Source: Temnopleurus reevesii
Lineage: Eukaryota; Echinodermata; Echinoidea; Temnopleuroida; Temnopleuridae
Assembly: GCA_036244855.1 (NCBI GenBank)
Contig: BQKZ01004294.1
Location: 8,726 to 40,714 of the forward strand
DNA length: 31,989 nt
Reading direction: 5' to 3'
Made by a program: the position numbers and the translations under genes. How positions within the stretch are numbered: the stretch's first letter is position 1; each line of letters opens with the position of its first letter. Shown piece by piece: positions 31,701 through 31,989 of this stretch. The notes beneath the pieces were generated by a model. It ran no database searches. It was not told where the DNA came from and saw only the letters and a program-made list of their open reading frames with translations.

Positions 31701-31779
31701 GGCCAAGAACTACTCCTGGGAGACGCCGCCGATTAACTTTAATAATGTTGGGCTTGGATATGTTGCGCTCTTCCAAGTG
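5385..31779 (+). CDS. SCN (Nav alpha): Voltage-gated sodium channel alpha subunit (Nav), 21 exons, 3' incomplete
   Basis: This gene encodes the plasma-membrane channel that carries fast depolarising Na+ current in excitable cells. The joined exons give 1392 residues: an acidic cytoplasmic N-terminus (1-140), domain I (about 145-455), the I-II linker (about 455-640), domain II (about 645-880), the II-III linker (about 880-1180) and domain III from S1 to the pore turret (about 1185-1392). Diagnostic features are three S4 voltage sensors with Arg/Lys every third residue, the domain I filter TLDYWEN, the domain II filter CGEWIE and the S6 motif FYLINL. All exon phases agree. The domain III filter, the inactivation gate, domain IV and the C-terminus lie downstream of the window. 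Oddities are an in-frame TGA at codon 621 and a 64-nt assembly duplication in exon 6. Whether it is Nav1-type (DEKA) or Nav2-type (DEEA) cannot be decided, because the deciding domain III residue is outside. Confidence 0.95.
7640..8220. promoter_or_regulatory. GC/CpG-rich patch in intron 1 with a full CRE palindrome
   Basis: Base composition rises sharply against the AT-rich intron. The patch includes GGCGGGCGCCATTTTG (7642-7657), a hairpin TGCCTGGATCCCAGGCA (7743-7759) and the eight-base CRE palindrome TGACGTCA (7825-7832), followed by CCCGCCTCATGCGGTCGCGC (7878-7897). This could be an intronic enhancer, an alternative promoter or simply an old GC-rich insertion. It is composition- and motif-based only. 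Confidence 0.35.
8560..9022 (+). repeat. Decayed direct repeat in intron 1
   Basis: Segments at about 8565-8665 and 8926-9022 share TATGATTAACTAT, TTTCAAAATACA, AATGCCCC and ATGGAATGATTGATGTA in the same order, about 360 bp apart. Both are interrupted by small indels. This is an old duplication or two copies of one dispersed repeat. Confidence 0.7.
10315..10490 (-). mobile_element. tRNA-derived SINE fragment, reverse strand
   Basis: Read on the minus strand, 10480-10421 has a tRNA-like order: GCGCTCGCC, an anticodon-loop-like TAACAAC, GGGAGGTC, then GGGTTCGATTCCC, which contains a perfect RNA polymerase III B box, and CCGGCCGCG. The acceptor stem and A box are degraded, so it is not a functional tRNA. 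A tRNA-unrelated body follows to about 10315. It ends less than 60 bp before exon 2. The best tRNA match by anticodon loop is Val (AAC), which is tentative. Confidence 0.7.
10537..10664 (+). CDS. Nav exon 2: end of N-terminus to start of domain I S1
   Basis: Acceptor TCTTTCCAG|ACG. Reads [20 protein letters not shown], then [20 protein letters not shown], then TN and the first two bases of a Glu codon. This is the conserved Nav segment with the FRFS/T-type motif and the [12 protein letters not shown] pre-S1 sequence. The exon ends at an AT-AC donor, ATATCCTT (10665-10672), not a GT. The split codon GA|A is completed by exon 3. At 128 nt, and with no GT donor, a simple ORF scan overlooks it. 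Confidence 0.92.
10665..11484 (+). other. Intron 2: U12-type AT-AC intron (minor spliceosome)
   Basis: The donor ATATCCTT (10665-10672) is the U12 consensus. The branch element TCCTTAAC (11467-11474) matches the U12 branch consensus and lies 10-12 nt before the terminal AC (11483-11484). Splicing AC|A joins GA to A as Glu and yields [20 protein letters not shown] with the exact family spacing. A U12 AT-AC intron at this position (intron 2) is known from vertebrate Nav genes, so this is an ancient conserved intron. Most of it is a GAT-rich microsatellite. Confidence 0.92.
10695..11296 (+). repeat. Imperfect (GAT)n microsatellite, about 600 bp
   Basis: Nearly continuous GAT/GAC/GGT-type trinucleotides, read as Asp- or Met-rich forward and His/Ser/Ile-rich in reverse. 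The long open frames on both strands here are by-products of the repeat. It lies wholly inside the AT-AC intron, starting about 25 bp after the donor and ending about 170 bp before the branch site. Confidence 0.95.
11485..11571 (+). CDS. Nav exon 3: domain I S1
   Basis: Codes [20 protein letters not shown] and then TPRPADVA plus GA of a Glu codon: transmembrane S1 and the start of the S1-S2 loop. The start follows the terminal AC of the U12 intron. The alternative AG at 11480-11481 would add a residue relative to the family. Donor GCCGA|GTAAGTA. The same 12 bases recur at the donor of the following microexon. Confidence 0.92.
11626..11753. mobile_element. Fold-back MITE, family A, copy 1
   Basis: The arms 11626-11678 and 11701-11753 are inverted repeats of 53 bp with about four mismatches around a 22-bp centre. 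They start GCCCTGGTCACATAGG and end CCTATGTGACCGGGGC. TTAT flanks both ends, which may be a target-site duplication. The element begins only 54 nt after the donor of exon 3. No coding capacity. Confidence 0.88.
11801..12025 (+). repeat. 110-bp decayed tandem repeat in intron 3
   Basis: The unit at about 11802-11911 starts with TACCGGACC and contains AATATGACCTGAAAA. It recurs at about 11912-12021 with GCCGGACC and AATATGACCTGAAAA, and a short third start follows at 12013. No coding signal. Confidence 0.75.
12687..12710 (+). CDS. Nav exon 4: 24-nt in-frame microexon, S1-S2 loop
   Basis: The strong acceptor CTTTTTATCTTTCACAG and the strong donor GCCGA|GTAAGTA bound 24 nt. With the split Glu codon it adds PIYLKIAE to the extracellular S1-S2 loop of domain I. 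Skipping it keeps the frame and joins exon 3 to exon 5 as ADVAEYVFTTIY, which has the usual family spacing. The inclusion form is therefore 8 residues longer than typical Nav proteins. It is probably an alternative cassette. No other protein signature can be read in so short an exon. Confidence 0.75.
12711..13401 (+). other. Intron 4, nothing recognisable
   Basis: AT-rich sequence of 691 nt between the microexon and exon 5. I see no repeat family, RNA or coding segment. Confidence 0.7.
13402..13530 (+). CDS. Nav exon 5: domain I S2-S3
   Basis: Codes E plus [40 protein letters not shown] and VL. This is S2 with its conserved acidic residue (AEML), the S2-S3 linker with ARGF, and S3 with the near-universal DPWNWLDF motif, where the Asp is part of the gating charge-transfer centre. 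The exon ends GC|GTAAGT and the next exon supplies G for Ala. The phases match on both sides. Confidence 0.97.
13531..14033 (+). other. Intron 5
   Basis: AT-rich, 503 nt. A short (TG)n-like run lies at about 13695-13735. No other feature seen. Confidence 0.7.
14034..14417 (+). CDS. Nav exon 6: domain I S3 end, S4, S5 and turret start (contains an assembly duplication)
   Basis: Begins [17 protein letters not shown], then the S4 voltage sensor [20 protein letters not shown] with charges every third residue, the S4-S5 linker, S5 ([20 protein letters not shown]) with FMGKL, and a turret bearing sequons NVS and NFT. As written the exon is 384 nt and out of frame, because 14086-14148 is repeated at 14150-14212 around a single N. 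Removing one copy plus the N (64 nt) leaves 320 nt with correct phases. The break is an assembly fault, not a gene lesion. Donor CCCAG|GTATG. Confidence 0.93.
14086..14212 (+). repeat. Contig-end overlap duplicated around a single N in exon 6
   Basis: Two 63-bp copies (14086-14148 and 14150-14212) encode the same S4 residues and differ at only two bases, both synonymous (ACC/ACG and CTC/CTA). The N at 14149 separates them. This is what results when two contigs carrying different alleles are joined end to end without recognising their overlap. Confidence 0.93.
14494..14624. mobile_element. MITE-like element, family B, copy 1
   Basis: Starts GGCCTGTAACATAAAAAGAT and ends with the inverted counterpart (ATCTTTTTATGTTATGTAACAG). 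The centre shares TATCGTAAGTCTATGGCAAA with copy 3. It lies 76 nt after the donor of exon 6. The copies at 17993 and 18207 belong to the same family. Non-coding. Confidence 0.82.
14745..14872. mobile_element. Fold-back MITE, family A, copy 2
   Basis: Same 128-bp structure as 11626-11753: the left arm GCCCTGGTTACATAGAGCCC and the right arm ending CTGTGTGACCGGGGC, with the shared centre AACAGTTAACTGCCTC. The arms have diverged slightly more than in copy 1. It lies in intron 6, downstream of the family B element. Confidence 0.85.
14905..14985. mobile_element. Possible retroposon 3'-end relic
   Basis: AAAAGGCGCTTTACAGATGC followed by AAATTATTGTGATTATTAT resembles the 3' tails common to animal LINEs and SINEs: a short GC-rich motif and then a simple ATT-type tail. 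The relic is short and rests on resemblance only. Confidence 0.35.
15340..15397 (+). CDS. Nav exon 7: domain I turret
   Basis: Acceptor TTTTCTTTTATAG. Codes A, then [18 protein letters not shown] plus GG of a Gly codon: extracellular turret sequence with sequon NMT and a Cys likely to form a turret disulfide. It fills the gap between the sequons of exon 6 and the pore helix of exon 9. Ends in phase 2 (GAGG|GTAAGT). It is short (58 nt), comparable to the small turret exon of other Nav genes. Confidence 0.88.
15398..15980 (+). other. Intron 7, ATC-rich low complexity near the end
   Basis: AT-rich, with an ATC/CAT-rich tract at about 15836-15892 that is the reverse-orientation counterpart of the GAT repeat in intron 2. 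It ends with a long pyrimidine tract before the next acceptor (TCTTTTTGTCTTTCC, 15940-15954). Confidence 0.7.
15981..15992 (+). CDS. Nav exon 8: candidate 12-nt microexon, domain I turret
   Basis: A long pyrimidine tract and GGATACAG precede GCGAGACTGGAG, which is followed at once by a strong donor GTGAGT. Between exons 7 and 9 it adds R-D-W-S and keeps the frame. Without it the junction is [12 protein letters not shown]; with it, [16 protein letters not shown]. Both read through. The signals on both sides are strong, but a 12-nt exon cannot be proved from sequence. Confidence 0.55.
15993..16482 (+). other. Intron 8, nothing recognisable
   Basis: 490 nt of AT-rich sequence. Short open frames only, with no conserved segment. 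Confidence 0.7.
16483..16627 (+). CDS. Nav exon 9: domain I pore helix and selectivity filter
   Basis: Codes [20 protein letters not shown], then [20 protein letters not shown] and YWENVYNH. The filter segment TLDYWEN supplies the domain I Asp of the Na+ selectivity ring. The aromatic Tyr right after it and the outer-ring Glu are the residues associated with tetrodotoxin sensitivity in the family. Sequon NYT and two Cys lie in the turret part. Ends in phase 0 (CAC|GTGAGT), as in other Nav genes where an intron separates pore and S6. Confidence 0.95.
17993..18138. mobile_element. MITE-like element, family B, copy 2
   Basis: Left end GGCCCCGTAACATAAAGGTT; the right end ACTCTTTATGTTACGGGCC is its inverted complement. 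The near-matching arms of about 40 bp include GCGATTAAT on the left and ATTAATCGC on the right. The centre contains GCAAGTCTATGGCAAAT. It is the best-preserved copy in the window. Confidence 0.88.
18207..18332. mobile_element. MITE-like element, family B, copy 3
   Basis: Starts GGCCTGTAACACAAAAGATG and ends CTCTTTTATGTTACAGACC. It shares AAACTT and TATTTATCGTAAGTCTATGG with copy 1 and is closer to copy 1 than to its neighbour at 17993. It lies only 68 bp after copy 2, in the same orientation by internal sequence. Confidence 0.85.
18916..19050 (+). CDS. Nav exon 10: domain I S6
   Basis: Codes [40 protein letters not shown] and ENQGK. This is S6 with the family FYLINL motif; the Asn is a known lipid-toxin contact in the family. 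The conserved AVV-MAY exit leads into the I-II linker. Acceptor TTTTTTTCTCTGCAG, donor AAAG|GTAAGG, phase 0 both sides. The frame stays open by chance into the CA-rich intron. Confidence 0.96.
19180..19800 (+). repeat. CA-rich microsatellite region in intron 10
   Basis: Three long (CA)n tracts (about 19463-19484, 19590-19642 and 19743-19775) are embedded in CA-, TCA- and CAT-rich sequence. Long Thr/His-rich frames on the plus strand and Val/Cys-rich frames on the minus strand are by-products. Confidence 0.93.
19801..20404 (+). other. 3' part of intron 10
   Basis: AT-rich. A short GC-rich patch (20105-20160) includes a GGGCGGGGGTGGGC string. The end (20340-20395) has an AAATAAATTCAATCGATTCA-type simple tail resembling a retroposon 3' end. 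No gene. Confidence 0.55.
20405..20662 (+). CDS. Nav exon 11: start of I-II linker, lysine-rich
   Basis: Codes 86 residues in phase 0. It starts [20 protein letters not shown] and [13 protein letters not shown], a strongly basic, probably helical extension of S6, then changes to an acidic/polar segment ([18 protein letters not shown]) and ends [16 protein letters not shown]. The linker is cytoplasmic and poorly conserved between species, so the assignment rests on splice sites, frame and position. Acceptor TTTTAACAG, donor GAG|GTAAGA. Confidence 0.9.
20905..22152 (+). repeat. About 620-bp direct duplication around a single N in intron 11
   Basis: 20905-21521 and 21523-22152 align along their whole length with many substitutions and small indels, and the N at 21522 lies exactly between them. 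Both end TAGCATGTGGG. The arrangement is the same as in exon 6: the ends of two contigs from divergent haplotypes placed in tandem. A genuine diverged tandem duplication is possible but would not explain the N at the boundary. Confidence 0.9.
22153..23734 (+). other. 3' part of intron 11
   Basis: AT-rich, with no coding segment supported. It holds one copy of a dispersed repeat (22836-22886) that recurs in intron 12. Confidence 0.65.
22836..22886 (+). repeat. Dispersed 50-bp repeat, copy 1
   Basis: GATAATGCATGGTCATC, then AAAC-GACAATGGTGAAAGTA, is shared with 24194-24244 in intron 12, same strand. The flanks are unrelated, so this is probably the conserved core of two decayed copies of one repeat. 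Confidence 0.7.
23735..23912 (+). CDS. Nav exon 12: I-II linker, acidic
   Basis: Codes [59 protein letters not shown] and the first base of the next codon (phase 1). Acidic and polar, without recognisable domains, as expected for the variable cytoplasmic linker. Acceptor TTTTTCCACTGTACAG, donor ATAA|GTAAGT. The phase matches exon 13 exactly. Confidence 0.88.
23913..24454 (+). other. Intron 12
   Basis: 542 nt, AT-rich. Contains a 12-G run (24107-24118) and the second copy of the dispersed 50-bp repeat (24194-24244). Nothing else seen. Confidence 0.7.
24194..24244 (+). repeat. Dispersed 50-bp repeat, copy 2
   Basis: Shares GATAATGCATGGTCATC and GGACAATGGTGAAAGTA with 22836-22886, same strand, about 1.36 kb apart. 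Confidence 0.7.
24455..24726 (+). CDS. Nav exon 13: end of I-II linker and domain II S1, with in-frame TGA
   Basis: The frame dictated by exon 12 reads [24 protein letters not shown], then TGA at 24526-24528 (codon 621), then [54 protein letters not shown] and on to GNK. The part after the stop is plainly pre-S1 and S1 of domain II ([14 protein letters not shown]). Codon use does not change across the stop, no frameshift is needed, and no internal acceptor in the right phase would bypass it. It is therefore a single nonsense codon in intact sequence: a base error, a null allele or a recoded codon. Phase 0 donor AAG|GTAATA. Confidence 0.92.
24880..25010 (-). mobile_element. Possible LINE 3'-end relic, reverse strand
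   Basis: Read on the minus strand, TTTGGAAATAAGCCTTCGGC is followed by GGGATATCCC and then AATAAAATCAAATAAAAATC, a motif-plus-simple-tail arrangement typical of CR1/L2-like LINE ends. It is short, with no coding part. Identification is by resemblance only. Confidence 0.45.
25300..25470 (+). CDS. Nav exon 14: domain II S2 to S4
   Basis: Codes [40 protein letters not shown] and [17 protein letters not shown]. This is S2 with its acidic charge-transfer residue (IECF), the NPWNVFD S3 motif and the first half of the S4 sensor, LSVLRSFRL. The exon stops in mid-S4 in phase 0 (CGATTG|GTAAGT) and continues [10 protein letters not shown] in exon 15, the same S4 split seen in other Nav genes. Confidence 0.97.
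25471..26251 (+). other. Intron 14
   Basis: 781 nt. A retroposon-like simple tail (AATA)n lies at 25931-25956, preceded by TTTTAAATAAAACTTG. Otherwise AT-rich with nothing recognisable. Confidence 0.6.
26252..26608 (+). CDS. Nav exon 15: domain II S4-S5, pore and most of S6
   Basis: Begins [20 protein letters not shown] (second half of S4), then S5 ([20 protein letters not shown]), a short turret, the pore helix [20 protein letters not shown] and the start of S6 ([15 protein letters not shown]). CGEWIE gives the domain II selectivity Glu and the outer-ring Glu. The innermost S4 position that is Lys in most Nav channels (AKSW) is Gln here (AQSW, residue 752). Third codon positions are very GC-rich. 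Donor ATG|GTAATT, phase 0. Confidence 0.97.
26609..27223 (+). other. Intron 15, nothing recognisable
   Basis: 615 nt, AT-rich. The frame of exon 15 stays open by chance for about 250 nt past the donor, but that extension has no family similarity. Confidence 0.7.
27224..27584 (+). CDS. Nav exon 16: end of domain II S6 and II-III linker
   Basis: [20 protein letters not shown] completes S6 with the invariant [12 protein letters not shown] motif. The cytoplasmic II-III linker follows: [20 protein letters not shown], a Cys-rich [14 protein letters not shown], then polar sequence ([11 protein letters not shown]) to the acidic [20 protein letters not shown] and STQT. Phase 1 at ACAG|GTAGGT. A decayed copy of the last part of this exon and its donor lies right downstream. 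Confidence 0.95.
27556..27890 (+). repeat. 164-bp tandem duplication of the exon 16 end and donor
   Basis: 27556-27720 (exon end, donor, intron start) is repeated in diverged form at about 27722-27890. Matching pieces include TCGACAG, CAGACA(G/A)GTAGG, TTCTGAGTT, GCGCCAAT and TGTTTCATACG. In the second copy the last exon base before the GT is A instead of G (GT at 27749), which weakens the donor. Using it would extend the exon by 164 nt and break the frame. Confidence 0.82.
28187..28320 (+). CDS. Nav exon 17: II-III linker
   Basis: G|TG Val, then [40 protein letters not shown] and SIKS. Basic at the start (RRR), then His/Asn/Gly-rich. Low-conservation cytoplasmic linker with no domain recognised. 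Supported by acceptor TTTCATATTCAG, donor TCG|GTAGGT and exact phase agreement with exons 16 and 18. Confidence 0.85.
28321..28717 (+). other. Intron 17, nothing recognisable
   Basis: 397 nt of AT-rich sequence with no repeat family or coding signal. Confidence 0.7.
28718..29248 (+). CDS. Nav exon 18: II-III linker and domain III S1
   Basis: The largest exon, 177 codons in phase 0. It has a proline-rich start ([20 protein letters not shown]), a Ser/Arg-rich middle ([17 protein letters not shown]) with possible kinase sites, the Cys cluster [20 protein letters not shown] preceding domain III, and then [20 protein letters not shown] and [12 protein letters not shown], which is S1. The Cys-rich segment just before the domain is a family trait. 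Long frames on the opposite strand are shadows of the GC-rich codons here. Confidence 0.95.
29700..29790 (+). pseudogene. Decayed partial copy of the exon 19 acceptor and first codons
   Basis: CTTTAG|ATCTTCAAAGACATCTATCT (29751-29776) matches the true exon start TTTAG|ATCTTCGAAGACATCTATCT, and the preceding intron sequence also matches (AATGATATATTATGTAGCC against AATGATATATGTAGCC). The copy encodes [10 protein letters not shown] against the real [10 protein letters not shown] and then loses similarity. No donor follows, and starting at 29757 would shift the frame (130 nt upstream). It looks like a tandem-duplication remnant, not a usable alternative exon. Confidence 0.75.
29887..30060 (+). 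CDS. Nav exon 19: domain III S1-S3
   Basis: Codes [40 protein letters not shown] and [18 protein letters not shown]. It has the S1-S2 loop FEDIY, S2 with acidic VEMLIKW, and S3 with the WCWLDF motif, all characteristic of Nav domain III. Acceptor TTTTTTTTCTCATTTAG, donor ATG|GTAAAT, phase 0 both sides. Confidence 0.97.
30061..30701 (+). other. Intron 19, nothing recognisable
   Basis: 641 nt of AT-rich sequence with no repeat family or coding segment seen. Confidence 0.7.
30702..30824 (+). CDS. Nav exon 20: domain III S4 voltage sensor
   Basis: Codes [40 protein letters not shown] and K. The repeated R-x-L-R pattern ([17 protein letters not shown]) is the hallmark Nav domain III sensor, with six Arg at three-residue spacing, and WEGMK leads into the S4-S5 linker. 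Acceptor ATCTCATCTCCAG, donor AAG|GTAAGT, phase 0. A family C MITE begins about 15 nt after the donor. Confidence 0.97.
30840..31080. mobile_element. MITE-like inverted-repeat element, family C, copy 2
   Basis: Left end GATTCACACC then TTGCGATTTTAGCCTGCGTC; right end CGACACAGGCTAAAACGCAA then GTATGATTC, the inverted complement with few mismatches. It shares termini and interior pieces (GGTGGACTGA, TGATCAG, TTGTCAAAAACGCT) with 800-1036, although some internal blocks appear rearranged or inverted. It sits directly downstream of the exon 20 donor. Confidence 0.8.
31405..31475 (+). mobile_element. Degraded half of a family A fold-back element
   Basis: GCATAGGAGCCCCGACTGAA followed by ACGATTCAACATGAATCTCT resembles the left arm of the family A MITEs at 11626 and 14745. 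The right arm is missing. It lies about 40 nt before exon 21. Confidence 0.6.
31516..31779 (+). CDS. Nav exon 21: domain III S5 and turret (last exon in window)
   Basis: Codes [80 protein letters not shown] and GYVALFQV. This covers the S4-S5 linker and S5 with conserved IPSI-NVLLVC and the LIFSIMGV motif, turret sequons (NKS, NYS), and the first part of the pore helix (NFNNVGLGY). Ends in phase 0 at GTG|GTGAGT, just before the filter exon, which is outside the window. Codon use shifts from GC-rich to AT-rich within the last 20 codons. Confidence 0.97.
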
Positions 31780-31989
31780 GTGAGTAAAGTATGCGGGTGT
31801 GAGGGTGTATGGGGGCTTTGGGGCTCTAGCCCGCCCCCCATTCTGATCAGAAATAGGATAGTCAAATTAAAGGTAAAAGTGGAACAAAATTGGCGCGCTT
31901 GGGGTGCATATTTTGAACTGATGCCCTTTTATTACTTTTTTTTCCTTCTAAAGGTAAATTTGTTTGCTTGTCAGTCCCCAGGGGCGAAA
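31780..31989 (+). other. Start of intron 21, cut by the window edge
   Basis: Follows donor GTG|GTGAGTA. Contains a GC-rich run (TGGGGCTCTAGCCCGCCCCC) and then AT-rich sequence. The next coding exon, expected to carry the domain III selectivity filter, is not present. Confidence 0.8.

Noticed and set aside
1..31989. CRISPR arrays, prokaryotic operons, viral or prophage genes
   Set aside because: No spaced direct repeats of CRISPR type and no prokaryotic or viral coding regions; the content is spliced animal DNA throughout.

Overview
The window is eukaryotic (metazoan) genomic DNA dominated by one plus-strand, intron-rich gene: the pore-forming alpha subunit of a voltage-gated sodium channel (Nav). 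I reconstructed 21 coding exons between 5385 and 31779. Their phases match at every junction and total 4176 nt, or 1392 residues, once a 64-nt assembly duplication in exon 6 is removed. The protein runs from the start Met through all of domains I and II into the domain III pore turret. The domain III selectivity residue, the inactivation gate, domain IV and the C-terminus lie beyond the right edge, so the gene is 3'-incomplete. The host is probably a marine invertebrate deuterostome. An echinoderm would fit the AT-rich introns of 0.4-4.8 kb, dense small inverted-repeat elements and apparently high heterozygosity, but the sequence alone does not prove this.

Layout: 1-4300 is non-coding sequence with a Tn5/Nextera adapter junction (15-52), a perfect palindrome, tandem repeats and one copy of a MITE-like element. 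4311-5384 is the presumptive 5' region, with a 113-bp tandem repeat and a likely short 5'-UTR intron. Exon 1 (5385-5699) is followed by a 4.8-kb intron. Exons 2-10 encode domain I, exons 11-13 the I-II linker, exons 13-16 domain II, exons 16-18 the II-III linker and exons 18-21 domain III up to the turret. I see no second protein gene on either strand.

Notable points: (1) intron 2 is a U12-type AT-AC intron, with donor ATATCCTT and branch site TCCTTAAC, and a ~600-bp GAT microsatellite fills most of it; (2) two in-frame microexons of 24 and 12 nt fall in extracellular loops of domain I and look like optional cassettes; (3) an in-frame TGA at codon 621 interrupts the otherwise intact reading frame just before domain II; (4) both N characters sit exactly between direct repeats, which indicates unmerged contig ends, one of them inside exon 6; (5) three families of inverted-repeat elements recur inside the introns, some within 100 nt of splice sites; (6) decayed partial copies of the exon 16 donor end and the exon 19 acceptor end lie beside the real ones.
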